Assembly (NCBI GenBank): GCA_027335985.1
Contig: DAHWGX010000012.1
Location: 1 to 16,573 of the forward strand
Origin: Nitrospirota bacterium
GTDB lineage: Bacteria > Nitrospirota_A > Leptospirillia > Leptospirillales > Leptospirillaceae
Reading direction: 5' to 3'
DNA length: 16,573 nucleotides
Shown here: positions 8,276-15,616 of the stretch, piece after piece
How the letters are laid out: the number at the start of each line of letters is the position of its first letter
How positions within the stretch are numbered: the first letter of the stretch is position 1
Position numbers and translations under genes: made by a program
Notes under the pieces: model-generated
Database searches by the model: none
Told to the model about the DNA's origin: nothing
Seen by the model: only the letters and a program-made list of their open reading frames with translations

Positions 8276-8905
8276 TCAGGCGAGCCGGCTAGCGACCAGC
8301 ATTCCCTCGGAAACGGGGAGAATGGTCGTGAGGAAGTTCGGATTTCCGAGAATCTTGTGGTTGAAAGCCTCTATGGAAGATGTGAGCAGCGAGTGCGAGG
8401 TCCCGACCTTCTCTGGAGGCATCATGCCGAGCGAGATGAGCATCCCTCCCGGGGCCAGTTTTTTGTCGACCGCCATCCACCAGTCGGCCAGTTTCGTGCG
8501 CTCCTGCTGGAGATCGAGAACGATGAGGTTCTGGGGGGCCTCCTGGGCCATCAGGTGATCGGGGCCGGCGCTCCTGGAAACCTTGATCCGTCCGGAAAGG
8601 CCGGCACGTTTGAGATAGTTCGAGATCAGACGGAGATTTTCGTCGCTTACAGTTCCGATGGAATGGGAGGTTGTTTCGGGAAGCGACTTGGCCAACCAGA
8701 TGGTGGTCGATCCATAACCGGCCGTCCACTCGAAGACATGGTCCATCCTGGCGGTGGTGGCCAGAATGGCCATGAGAAGCCCTCCGGCCCTTCCCGGATG
8801 GAATCGGCCGTGCTGTTTCGTCAAAAGGGCGATCTCCCCCACGATGGGGTCCTTGTCAAAGGTCAGTTCTTCAAGATATTTGTTGAGCTGTTCTTCTTTG
8901 TCCAT
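8276..8905 (-). CDS. O-methyltransferase-like class I SAM methyltransferase
   Basis: The 209-residue protein resembles family 3 O-methyltransferases (YrrM/COMT type). N-terminal helices end in PGRAGGLLMAILATT, then motif I appears as VFEWTAGYGSTTIWLA (57-72), where the consensus is EIGTxxGYST. A SAM-ribose/adenine region follows near 82-115, then NLIVLDLQQERTKLADWW, and PGGMLI as the last core motif. The canonical acidic and glycine residues of motif I are partly replaced (EWTAGYG), so substrate or even activity is open. The ATG at 8905 is preferred. A GTG five codons upstream (8920) is possible, but there GGGAG abuts the start codon. It is the first gene of the unit reading on to the peptidase and SDR genes. 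Confidence 0.78.
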   Translation of the reverse strand: MDKEEQLNKYLEELTFDKDPIVGEIALLTKQHGRFHPGRAGGLLMAILATTARMDHVFEWTAGYGSTTIWLAKSLPETTSHSIGTVSDENLRLISNYLKRAGLSGRIKVSRSAGPDHLMAQEAPQNLIVLDLQQERTKLADWWMAVDKKLAPGGMLISLGMMPPEKVGTSHSLLTSSIEAFNHKILGNPNFLTTILPVSEGMLVASRLA

Positions 8906-9052
8906 CGGAGGTCTTTCCACTCCCTTTCTTGTTTGATGACCGGGTTCAGTCCATCAGGTCGGCCACTAGGCACAAAAGCCAAGGTGAACGGCCGGCCCCG
9001 TTTGCAGGTCTCCGCTTTTTGGGAAGGCGGTTTCGGGATCGTTGTTTCCATG

Positions 9053-9082
9053 ATCATACCACCGCCCTGCAGTAAAAAACAA
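9053..9082 (-). promoter_or_regulatory. Putative promoter for the methyltransferase-peptidase-SDR unit
   Basis: On the minus strand TTGTTT (9082-9077) and TATGAT (9058-9053) are 18 bp apart. Transcription would start near 9046, leaving a leader of about 140 nt before the methyltransferase ATG. The -10 box and the spacing are identical to the divergent promoter of the Rieske gene. Confidence 0.5.
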
Positions 9083-9094
9083 AGGATTTGCAAG

Positions 9095-9110
9095 CCTATG
9101 TTTGCATAGG
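9095..9110. promoter_or_regulatory. Palindrome overlapping the Rieske promoter (possible operator)
   Basis: CCTATG-TTTG-CATAGG is a perfect inverted repeat with 6-bp arms, and it overlaps the TTGCAT -35 box at 9102-9107. It also lies just upstream of the divergent promoter. A dimeric repressor bound here could control both directions; no regulator can be assigned. Confidence 0.35.
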
Positions 9111-9131
9111 ACTCAGAGGCAGGGGTATGAT
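9102..9131 (+). promoter_or_regulatory. Putative promoter of the Rieske ferredoxin gene
   Basis: TTGCAT (9102-9107) and TATGAT (9126-9131) are 18 bp apart. The start of transcription would be near 9138, giving a leader of about 74 nt. Confidence 0.55.
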
Positions 9132-9211
9132 CGGAATGGATTGCCGGTTCGTGGATTCCGGTACCAGCATACATGCATCAATAGTTCATTTCGAGACAAT
9201 ATGGAGGATGG

Positions 9212-9511
9212 ATGAAAAGTGTGACCGTAACCTATTCCGCCAAGGATAACGAAGGGCAGCTCGTGATGGCCGACAGCCAGGAAATCGCCCTGTTCAGGGT
9301 CGATGGGAAGTATCATGCCATCGAAAACCGTTGTCCTCACCGTGGAGGATACCTTTCCGACGGGGTTGTCCGGGGAGCGCAGGTTTCCTGTCCGTTGCAC
9401 GGATGGGCCTTCGATATCCGGACGGGGGAGTGTGCCGCACGGCCTGGAGAAAAAGTCGGTTGTTTCGAGGTCCGGGATGCGGGAGACGAGGTGACTATCC
9501 TATATTCCTGA
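9212..9511 (+). CDS. Rieske [2Fe-2S] ferredoxin-like protein
   Basis: This 99-residue protein is a stand-alone Rieske domain that carries electrons to an oxygenase or reductase partner in the cytoplasm. The iron-sulfur ligands are Cys41 and His43 in CPHRGG and Cys60 and His63 in CPLHGW, separated by 16 residues as in NirD and dioxygenase ferredoxins. FDIRTGEC follows as in the family, and the C-terminus ends in a strand. There is no signal peptide or membrane anchor, which argues against a bc1-type Rieske subunit. GGAGG lies four nt before the ATG. The gene stands alone, between a promoter and a strong terminator, so the partner enzyme is not shown by context. Confidence 0.92.
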   Translation: MKSVTVTYSAKDNEGQLVMADSQEIALFRVDGKYHAIENRCPHRGGYLSDGVVRGAQVSCPLHGWAFDIRTGECAARPGEKVGCFEVRDAGDEVTILYS

Positions 9512-9534
9512 ATTTCTTCTGGTTCGGAGATCTG

Positions 9535-9571
9535 AAAGCCGGAGCCGGTCCAATCCCCTCCGGCTTTTTTT
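9535..9571 (+). terminator. Rho-independent terminator of the Rieske gene
   Basis: A 10-bp perfect stem (AAAGCCGGAG / CTCCGGCTTT) with a 13-nt loop is followed by a run of seven T at 9565-9571. It lies 24 nt after the Rieske stop and touches the stop codon of the convergent metallo-hydrolase gene (9570-9572). On the minus strand only three T follow the stem, so it acts mainly on plus-strand transcripts. Confidence 0.85.
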
Positions 9572-10457
9572 ATGCCCCTTTCGGTTCGGGGGCGTATCCC
9601 TGCTCCCGGACCCGGATGAAGGGGTTGTGGAGTTTCTCCCGTGCAATCGTGGTAAAGGGTCCATGACCCGAAATGAGGATTGTCTCCGGCGGAAATCCTG
9701 AAATCAGCCGATGAATGGAGTTGATCTGGACGGGAAAGGAATCGGGTGTGTCGCTTCGACCGGCCGACCCGCAGAACAGGGTGTCCCCCACGAGCAGGGC
9801 CCCGCCGATATGGTAGGCCACCGAGCCGGGCGTGTGGCCGGGCGCCGCCGTCACTGAGACCTTCCACCCCCTCTGTCCCAGCCGTTCGCATCCTTCCTCG
9901 GGAGTCAGGAGGGGGCCCGCATACTGAGCTGCCTCCGGAAGGAGAGGCCGGTCCCCATAAGATAGAAGGACGGGAATCCCCTCCTTCGAGACAGCTCCTT
10001 CAAAGCCGCCCCCATGGTCTCCATGCCCGTGGGTCAAAAGGATAGCCTCGATTTCAAGCCGCAGTCTCGAAATCGTTTCGAGAAGAAGGGGGCCACCGCC
10101 TCCCGTGTCCACGAGAAGGGCTCGCCCGGGATTCTCCGGATGTCGGACGAGCGTGCACCAGACGGCATATCCCGCGTAGTTTTCCCGGACTGGAATCAGA
10201 TGGGGCGGAGGGGCCACCTCCGGAGTCGTCTCGGGATGGAGATGCAATCTTTCCATCGCCGCTCCGTCGAAGCCCAGAACCGTTCCCAGGCTCAACAGCT
10301 GGGCTTTGTCCGGCTCGACCTCCCCCGACTCCAGCCCCCTGAGAAGCTCCATCGGGATGCCGCTCGCCCCGGAAACGTCCTTCAGGGATTTTTTCCGTCC
10401 ATAACGGAATTTTTTGAGAACATCGCCCGCCTGGTCTTCAAGGAACAGGTTGAGCAT
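9570..10457 (-). CDS. XRE-type HTH fused to MBL-fold metallo-hydrolase
   Basis: The 295-residue product joins two domains. Residues 9-70 resemble an XRE/Cro helix-turn-helix (LKKFRYGRKKSLKDVSGASG, MELLRGLESGEVEP, LLSLGTVLGFDG). Residues 85-280 form a glyoxalase II-like metallo-beta-lactamase fold with THGHGDH (His143, His145, Asp147, His148), APGHTPGS with His208, VGDTLFCGSAGRSD with Asp225, and ISGHGP with His265. All metal ligands of a two-zinc or iron site are present, so hydrolase activity is expected. The ATG has AAAGGAGA four nt upstream, and the gene starts 20 bp inside the end of the lipoprotein gene. It may be a regulator that senses or cleaves a small metabolite, or an enzyme with a protein-binding HTH. 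Confidence 0.88.
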   Translation of the reverse strand: MLNLFLEDQAGDVLKKFRYGRKKSLKDVSGASGIPMELLRGLESGEVEPDKAQLLSLGTVLGFDGAAMERLHLHPETTPEVAPPPHLIPVRENYAGYAVWCTLVRHPENPGRALLVDTGGGGPLLLETISRLRLEIEAILLTHGHGDHGGGFEGAVSKEGIPVLLSYGDRPLLPEAAQYAGPLLTPEEGCERLGQRGWKVSVTAAPGHTPGSVAYHIGGALLVGDTLFCGSAGRSDTPDSFPVQINSIHRLISGFPPETILISGHGPFTTIAREKLHNPFIRVREQGYAPEPKGA

Positions 10458-11406
10458 TGGTATCTCCTTTCTCGAAAAAATTGATGCCGATAAAGTAGAC
10501 CATCATGGATTTCATCTGGAGCTCAAATTTTTTCAATGTGTGGGACTTCATGTGCTTTTCGGCCTTCCGGTAGTAATAATCGGCGAGCGAATAAACGCCC
10601 AGGGCTTCGTAGGTCACTCCCAGATCGGCATAGAGGCGCGGAGGGATGGGAAGGCCCTTTTGCTTTAGACGCCCGTATTCCGAATTCAGGAAGAAAAGGG
10701 CCAGAACGGGTTTGTTCGCCTGGAGGCTCCGGTAGGCCTTCTCTGAAGGGAGGTCATAGGGATAGAATGGCCGCTTGACCTTCAGTCGGAGAGTGCTGAA
10801 AAGATAACGGACGTGTTGGGCGATTTTTGCATAGAGATGGAGGTTGAGGGTCGTCTGGGGAATGAATGCCCTCTGGAACAGGGAAAAAGGAATTTTTTTT
10901 GAGGTGTTTCTGACAACCACCTTACGATCGAGTTCCACGTGAAAAGGAAAGGCCCTGAGAAAGAGAATATGGAGTCGTATCGTGTTGGTTCTGACGGTCA
11001 TCGGAACGGTTATTGTCTGACAGGGAGGAGCCGCGCAGTTTCCGGCGATGAGCCGCCGGTCGGATACCCTGTGGGACAGAAGATGGACCATGAGAATGTC
11101 GTTTGATTTTGATAGGTGAGCCAGTTCGGGTATCGAGAGCGGGGTGAGTCCCGATCGCTCCCCGGTGGTGATTCCGACCGGATGAAGTCCAGGGACCTGC
11201 GCGAGATTCCTGAGGATGGTTCCTTCGAGGAGCCTTTGCTCCTCTGTTCCGACCGGCCAGACGAGGAGCCCGATCCTGTGGACCGGTCCAAGCTTGATGG
11301 GAGGAGCAATCCGGTCCTCCATCACTATTTCAGGGCTGGCACATCCGGTAAGGATTTCCGGAAGCAAGAGAAGGAAAACCAAAAAGGGGAGAGCGATGCG
11401 CTTCAC
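10438..11406 (-). CDS. Outer-membrane-type lipoprotein of unknown function
   Basis: From the GTG at 11406 the protein has 322 residues. VKR and a hydrophobic core (residues 4-18) lead to the lipobox L-T-G-C with the lipidated cysteine at 22; the next residues, Ala-Ser, do not give an inner-membrane retention signal. A domain beginning HRIGLLVWPVGTEEQRLLEGTI has the look of periplasmic alpha/beta domains that start outer-membrane secretion or flagellar-associated lipoproteins. The C-terminal part (LYADLGVTYEALGVYSLADYYYRKAEKH) is TPR-like. The start codon overlaps the upstream stop as GTGA, and the end overlaps the next gene by 20 bp, so the three genes are cotranslated. The frame is open upstream to 11649, but that part overlaps the neighbouring gene. 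Confidence 0.8.
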   Translation of the reverse strand: MKRIALPFLVFLLLLPEILTGCASPEIVMEDRIAPPIKLGPVHRIGLLVWPVGTEEQRLLEGTILRNLAQVPGLHPVGITTGERSGLTPLSIPELAHLSKSNDILMVHLLSHRVSDRRLIAGNCAAPPCQTITVPMTVRTNTIRLHILFLRAFPFHVELDRKVVVRNTSKKIPFSLFQRAFIPQTTLNLHLYAKIAQHVRYLFSTLRLKVKRPFYPYDLPSEKAYRSLQANKPVLALFFLNSEYGRLKQKGLPIPPRLYADLGVTYEALGVYSLADYYYRKAEKHMKSHTLKKFELQMKSMMVYFIGINFFEKGDTNAQPVP

Positions 11407-12563
11407 GGGGCATGTCCCTTCGATGGCTGTGAAAGGGCCGGGGGGCGTACCAGGCGCTGGGGAGAAAGAAGAACCAGGATGTGTCCTGTGGACATAAGCT
11501 TTGAGGAGTAAAGCGTTTGAAGAATATTGCGGGAGTCTCTCTTCGAAAAGACGAAGACCTGTCGATGGAGGAATTCCTCGGGGCGAACGACCAGGGGGTG
11601 CAATCCCACCCTCCGTTCGAGCGCCTCGGTGTTCAGTCCGTCGCTCCAACCGGCCCAGCCGAAGGGAAGAACTCCGGAGGGGCGCCCTTCGTCCGGGATC
11701 ATGAGAATGTGGCGTGTGTCTGAGATGAGAAGCACGTCCCGAAAGGGGTGGATCCTGTAATGGCGGGCATCGATAAGGAGTCCGGTAGGAGGAAGTCCCC
11801 GGGGCTTGAAAAAGGTTGTGTCGGAGGGAGGGGGAGAGGCGGTGGAGCGCTCCATTGCCAGAGCCAGACTGTCTCCGATATGCAACGGAAGGGGGATGAT
11901 GATGCGGGCCAGCGCGATCCCTCCTCCGGCGGCCAGCGCGTGAATGTCCACGGAAAGATTCGACCGGGTAAGACCGTTGGCGATCAGGTATCTGGCGACC
12001 GTACCTCCAGACTGAAAGGTTTCCGGGGGAGCGGTCTTGCGGAGCAGAATGAATTCCCTGACAGGCAGATCCATGATTCCGTCACGGAGAAGGAGAATGG
12101 AGAGAAAAACGGCTTCGTTGCGGGCCTTCCTCATCCCATTGTTTTCAAAAAACGGGACGGTAACCTGGGAGGTGATTGTTCCCTCCTCAAAATTTGTCAC
12201 CAGACTGGAGTGTGGGGTCGTTTTCTGAAGAAGAAAGGGGCGGGCGGGAAGAGTGTGGATGAGGACGGGAAGGTTGAGGTCAAAAAATTCCTTGTCGATA
12301 CGTCGACTCAGACGTCTTTCGACCGTTTCTGCGGCCCCTGGTTCCTTGAAAATCCATCGGGCGGACCTTCTGGCATCATCTAGCAGGGAGCGCACATCGC
12401 TCTCGGTTTTCCCCCTCTCGAGAGCCTCGCGGATCCTCTGGATCTGGTCCCGATAATGAGAGTGTTCCTCGTTCAGAATTTCGTCCGCCAGGGAGTGTCC
12501 CGGAGACAGGAGGAAAAGCCAGAAAATTCCGGCCAGAGCTGTCATGATCAATCTTAGTGTCAT
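11403..12563 (-). CDS. Exported protein with LPP20/FlgP-like C-terminal segment
   Basis: The 386-residue protein starts with a signal peptide (hydrophobic residues about 4-20, then GHSLADE as a possible cleavage site near 25). A charged helical region follows (HSHYRDQIQRIREALERG). The second half contains PTGLLIDARHYRIHPFRDVLL, then RRVGLHPLVVR and a final GHILVLLS, a pattern that resembles LPP20/FlgP-type proteins (TGLIIDARG...P.L followed by a terminal IVL strand). It is probably periplasmic and works with the lipoprotein whose GTG start overlaps its stop. The ATG at 12563 is chosen because the frame upstream runs into the tRNA-Pro gene; its ribosome site is weak (AAGGA 14 nt away), and an ATG six codons later is an alternative. 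Confidence 0.75.
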   Translation of the reverse strand: MTLRLIMTALAGIFWLFLLSPGHSLADEILNEEHSHYRDQIQRIREALERGKTESDVRSLLDDARRSARWIFKEPGAAETVERRLSRRIDKEFFDLNLPVLIHTLPARPFLLQKTTPHSSLVTNFEEGTITSQVTVPFFENNGMRKARNEAVFLSILLLRDGIMDLPVREFILLRKTAPPETFQSGGTVARYLIANGLTRSNLSVDIHALAAGGGIALARIIIPLPLHIGDSLALAMERSTASPPPSDTTFFKPRGLPPTGLLIDARHYRIHPFRDVLLISDTRHILMIPDEGRPSGVLPFGWAGWSDGLNTEALERRVGLHPLVVRPEEFLHRQVFVFSKRDSRNILQTLYSSKLMSTGHILVLLSPQRLVRPPALSQPSKGHAP

Positions 12564-12597
12564 CAGGGAAGGGCCAGTCCTTATGTCGGTCGAAAGG

Positions 12598-12628
12598 CTG
12601 TCATTGACCGCTCCGAATCTGTTACAAT
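12598..12628 (+). promoter_or_regulatory. Possible promoter for tRNA-Pro
   Basis: A TACAAT box lies at 12623-12628, about 22 nt before the mature tRNA. The upstream element is poor: CTGTCA at 12598-12603 with a 19-bp spacer. TTGACC at 12604-12609 is a better hexamer but only 13 bp away. Confidence 0.35.
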
Positions 12629-12649
12629 TCGTTCCTGTCGATTTCGTTT

Positions 12650-12726
12650 CGGGGCGTGGCGCAGCTTGGTAGCGCACCTGCTTTGGGAGCAGGGGGTCGC
12701 AGGTTCAAATCCTGTCGCCCCGACCA
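12650..12726 (+). tRNA. tRNA-Pro(UGG)
   Basis: A full cloverleaf is present. The acceptor is CGGGGCG/CGCCCCG, the anticodon stem CCTGC/GCAGG, and the loop TTTGGGA carries anticodon TGG at 12684-12686. The T loop is GTTCAAAT. CCA is encoded at 12724-12726. The C1-G72 pair is typical of bacterial proline tRNA. A putative transposon end begins 45 bp downstream, so this tRNA is a candidate target landmark. Confidence 0.97.
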
Positions 12727-12771
12727 TTTTCAATTCAGACTGTGGTATTTGTTGTGAAAACAATCATAACT

Positions 12772-12785
12772 TGTCCGTTTGGACA
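12772..12785. repeat. Terminal palindrome of the proposed transposon end
   Basis: TGTCC-GTTT-GGACA is a perfect inverted repeat with 5-bp arms, positioned where the outermost TGT of the element would fall. The adjoining host-side bases are ATAAC, which could be the 5-bp target duplication; the other copy is not in the window. Confidence 0.45.
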
Positions 12786-12827
12786 CTTTATGCCTGTTTT
12801 GGGCACCGGACATTTTATGCCTGTTTT
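12781..12827. repeat. Tandem 20-bp repeats, likely transposase-binding sites
   Basis: Positions 12781-12800 and 12808-12827 are identical at 19 of 20 bases (GGACA-C/T-TTTATGCCTGTTTT), separated by 7 bp. A weaker third copy sharing GGCACC..ACAT..TTA lies at 12850-12870. Repeats of about 20 bp with short spacers at an element end are the usual arrangement of TnsB/TniA binding sites. Confidence 0.6.
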
Positions 12828-12904
12828 TCTCCGTGTTACCATCTGATAACGGCACCCACATCCTTACCTTCGGAATTGTATCAGAGTCGAGATTCAGGTT
12901 CCCC

Positions 12905-14260
12905 TTATATCGATACATTAAGCTTTCTTCTGACACTTCCAGATTGGCTTACCATTTGAATCTGTTCTTCGCTGAATCCCAAATTTTCGAGAATACAGAG
13001 AGAAAATAGTGCTTCGGTCCGACTGGAGAGAACCCAAAGGTCAAAACCGAACTTTGCTTTCTGTTTTTTGCGGGGATCGAAGTGAGTGTAATAGTTTCTT
13101 GTTTCGACAAGTTCATCGATGAATCGTTTCTTGTTTGGGATTATCGGCGGGAAGGCGTCCAGAATCTGATTTAGGCGCATCCTCAAAGAGCATTCGTTTG
13201 CGAAAGCAAGACTATCATTGACAAAGTTCTTTTCCTCTTCGTTTTCACAGTGGCTGGTAAGTTTCTTTTTTAACTCCTTCAACCTCTTCTTTGGAAACTT
13301 CTTGCAGTCATGAGTCAGCCGATGGAAAACTTCCAGCCCTTGAACCAGAAGGAGAAACCTCGTTTCCAACAAGTCATGCTTGAATGCGGTCGCTGAAAAA
13401 TAAAGGTCGTAAGCGATCTTCAGCTCTGACTCCGCGAGATAGTTAGAAAGAATTTTTTCGAAATCGTTCTCGATCGTCTTGTAGGAAAACAAAAACCAAG
13501 AAGGATGGAAAAAAACCGATTTTTCGGTTTTTTCAGGAATGCTTTGATAAATTAAAGCCATCGTTTCTTTTTGATCGGTGTTGCCGCCGGGTTTGGAAAC
13601 TTTGACGGATGTCAGGCTGAGGGGATTGTCCGATGCCAAGCAGAGAAAGGAGTTGATCCGATAGATTATGCTCTGAATATCTAGAAGACTTTTGGAACTC
13701 ATCCAGGTCAAACCGATGGCTGCCGTGTATTCGATCGTTAGTGTTGATCCCCCGGAGGAATACTGGGCGTAACGATCCTGTTTGATGGATAAAGACAAAT
13801 CGCCTGAAATCCTGAAGTGCTTCGGTTCAATGGTTTCCGAGACAATTTCTAGGACATTCTTTTCGATGTCTCTTTCCAGGGGAATTTTGGGGAAACCAAC
13901 CCATTCGTATAGTCCCTCGATCTCGATCTCGGCGTCGGTAAACACCGGCTCATCGACTCTTGAAGGAAGATGTTGACCGACCAATAGGCTGTCAATATGG
14001 AAGGTTCTCGTTTGAATGCGGTTCGCAGAAGAATCTCCCATGATTGTGATTCCAAACAGAGAAACTTGTCCTAATTTCTTTAGTTGGCCATGAAATATCG
14101 GGATGTCATTCCCGTTCCTCATTAATGAATGTGGTGGGTTCGACAATTCCAGAGAAATTTTTCCGGATCTGGAAACCGTGAGTGTTCCATGGCATTTCTG
14201 ATCTGGTGTCCCGGGATTCCACCACAAACCAGTGTCTTCGATGTTTTCAGGTAAGTTCAT
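12905..14260 (-). CDS. apeA: ApeA-type HEPN protein, predicted antiphage RNase
   Basis: This 451-residue protein looks like ApeA, a single-gene antiphage defence protein. The first 270 residues are beta-rich (GKISLELSNPP, FHGQLKKLGQVSLFG...) as in the ApeA N-terminal domain. The C-terminal part is helical and ends with ELVETRNYYTHFD, the HEPN RNase motif R-x4-H at Arg388 and His393, preceded by a Lys-rich helix. In the family the HEPN nuclease is thought to degrade RNA and stop growth of infected cells. The ATG has only a weak ribosome site (GTGGG). GC is clearly lower than in neighbours (24 of 60 in 13201-13260, against 42 of 60 in 7261-7320). The gene lies between tniQ and the transposon end, a cargo position. 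The family assignment rests on domain layout and motif, not on a search. Confidence 0.7.
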   Translation of the reverse strand: MNLPENIEDTGLWWNPGTPDQKCHGTLTVSRSGKISLELSNPPHSLMRNGNDIPIFHGQLKKLGQVSLFGITIMGDSSANRIQTRTFHIDSLLVGQHLPSRVDEPVFTDAEIEIEGLYEWVGFPKIPLERDIEKNVLEIVSETIEPKHFRISGDLSLSIKQDRYAQYSSGGSTLTIEYTAAIGLTWMSSKSLLDIQSIIYRINSFLCLASDNPLSLTSVKVSKPGGNTDQKETMALIYQSIPEKTEKSVFFHPSWFLFSYKTIENDFEKILSNYLAESELKIAYDLYFSATAFKHDLLETRFLLLVQGLEVFHRLTHDCKKFPKKRLKELKKKLTSHCENEEEKNFVNDSLAFANECSLRMRLNQILDAFPPIIPNKKRFIDELVETRNYYTHFDPRKKQKAKFGFDLWVLSSRTEALFSLCILENLGFSEEQIQMVSQSGSVRRKLNVSI

Positions 14261-14302
14261 AAGCCCACTTGTCCGGTATGTTTTAAGTTGTCAAACTCGT
14301 TT

Positions 14303-15616
14303 TCACGACAATCCTAACAGAGTGACTCTCCATATTTCGGCAAGCTTAGGATTCCTGCCGTCGGACAGCGAAACCCCTGGAGCGTTTCTGAAGACCATCG
14401 ACTTGCTTGGATAGATCCCTTTTTCGTGCAGGGCTTGAATCGTATCCGAAATGGCTTGGGCCTTTCTTTGGAAGGATTCCTCAGCCCGGCGGAGGATCCC
14501 TCTTTTATGACACGCAGATATCTTATGGGATTGTTCGGGAAATCGGTATCGAAGATAGCCGATCCCGACCCCAAGATTTTCAGCCGCCTTTTCGAGGGAC
14601 ATCCTGTCTTCTTCGGCATCGACCAAGGATTCCAACCTCTTCAGAATCGATGCATGATCTTTTCGCCGACTGAGGGGAACCCGATGAAAAAATGGCCGGA
14701 TTTCCGATTTGAGAGAACCGCCCGAGTGGTTGGGGTGTCCAAATTTTTCTTCGCACGATAAAAAGGTCGCCGGATCGAGTCCGAGCTGGTAGCAGAAGTG
14801 CAGGAAGTAGTCGAACCTGGGACGGCAACGGCCTCTTCTCCATTGGCCGACGGTTCCCGTTCCCCATCCGAGAATTCGGTCCATGGCTTCGGCATTGCCG
14901 TCCGTCCTGTCCTGGATCGTCAGGGCTACACGGACTTGGAATGCGGCGACCATGCAAAATTTCCCATCCCTTAGGGCGATGGAGAAGAGAGATGCAGTTT
15001 TATTGGCTACCCATTTCTGCCAGGGATTCTCAGGCAAAACAATATCTGAAGCTTTCTCCTGGGAAAACTCCGCTCCGCACCAGGCGCATCGTCCGACGAC
15101 CGAGAATGGCGCCAGCGCGGGTTGCTCCTTCCCGCATCCGGGGCACCTCGTTTCGAGGGGGGTTCCATGAGTCGGACACAGTTCCATGACCGACAGGTGC
15201 CATCCAAGGGGTTCGTGAAGGGGAACTCCGGTTTCGCGCTGGTCCGAAAAACAGCGGGAGCACCAGGACTTCTTGCCCTTCAGAAGCCCCTTTCCCCTTT
15301 CGTCGAAGAGATCTTTCCACGGGAGCATCGTCAGCTTCGACAGTTCGGAGCGTCGGGTCAGCTCCTCCAGGAGTCCCGAAAAGCGTTCTGCATAGAGTCC
15401 CAGTCCGTTCATTGACCGGGCGCTCTCCTGGAAGAGTCTCGTGTAGGATCGGGGTATCTTCAGGTCGGGGAGTCTGGGAACGAGAATTTCGTGGAGAAGG
15501 AGTCTCAGTGGGACCACGTGGGCTTCGGCAAGCCTCATCAGGTAGCTCGTCAGGGCCTCGGGGGCTCCCGATGAGAGTCCCGCGGGCTCAAGTCTGTAGA
15601 GCACGCTCGCCCTCAC
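14303..15616 (-). CDS. tniQ: TniQ/TnsD-family transposon target-selection protein
   Basis: From the GTG at 15616 the protein has 437 residues. The N-terminal region (EALTSYLMRLAEAH, 20-33) is the TniQ signature. Zinc-ribbon pairs follow: Cys119/Cys122, Cys147/His150 (CPTH), Cys158/Cys161 (CPGC) and Cys177/Cys180 (CAWC). Residues 243-282 form a Cro-like HTH (ILGWGTGTVGQWRRGRCRPR), and 338-410 hold a further HTH region resembling TnsD C-terminal parts (SLEKAAENLGVGIGYLRYRFP...ISACHKRG). TniQ/TnsD proteins bind a target site and recruit the AAA regulator. The start overlaps the ATPase stop as GTGA. The frame is open up to 15949, but that part lies inside the ATPase gene. Apparent TnsD-like DNA-binding segments favour site-specific targeting. 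Confidence 0.9.
   Translation of the reverse strand: MRASVLYRLEPAGLSSGAPEALTSYLMRLAEAHVVPLRLLLHEILVPRLPDLKIPRSYTRLFQESARSMNGLGLYAERFSGLLEELTRRSELSKLTMLPWKDLFDERGKGLLKGKKSWCSRCFSDQRETGVPLHEPLGWHLSVMELCPTHGTPLETRCPGCGKEQPALAPFSVVGRCAWCGAEFSQEKASDIVLPENPWQKWVANKTASLFSIALRDGKFCMVAAFQVRVALTIQDRTDGNAEAMDRILGWGTGTVGQWRRGRCRPRFDYFLHFCYQLGLDPATFLSCEEKFGHPNHSGGSLKSEIRPFFHRVPLSRRKDHASILKRLESLVDAEEDRMSLEKAAENLGVGIGYLRYRFPEQSHKISACHKRGILRRAEESFQRKAQAISDTIQALHEKGIYPSKSMVFRNAPGVSLSDGRNPKLAEIWRVTLLGLS

Noticed and set aside
8240..9109. A 289-codon plus-strand open frame opposite the methyltransferase gene
   Set aside because: It lies antisense to a gene with recognisable methyltransferase motifs, its product is low in recognisable structure, and it crosses the promoter region. 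It is a GC-driven shadow frame.
11748..12383. A 211-codon plus-strand open frame opposite the exported-protein gene
   Set aside because: The product is Gly/Arg-rich with no domain, and the opposite strand encodes a signal peptide and a family-like C-terminal pattern.
12749..12763. TTGTT/AACAA inverted repeat after tRNA-Pro as a terminator
   Set aside because: The arms are five A/T-rich pairs without a T-run, too weak to act as a terminator.
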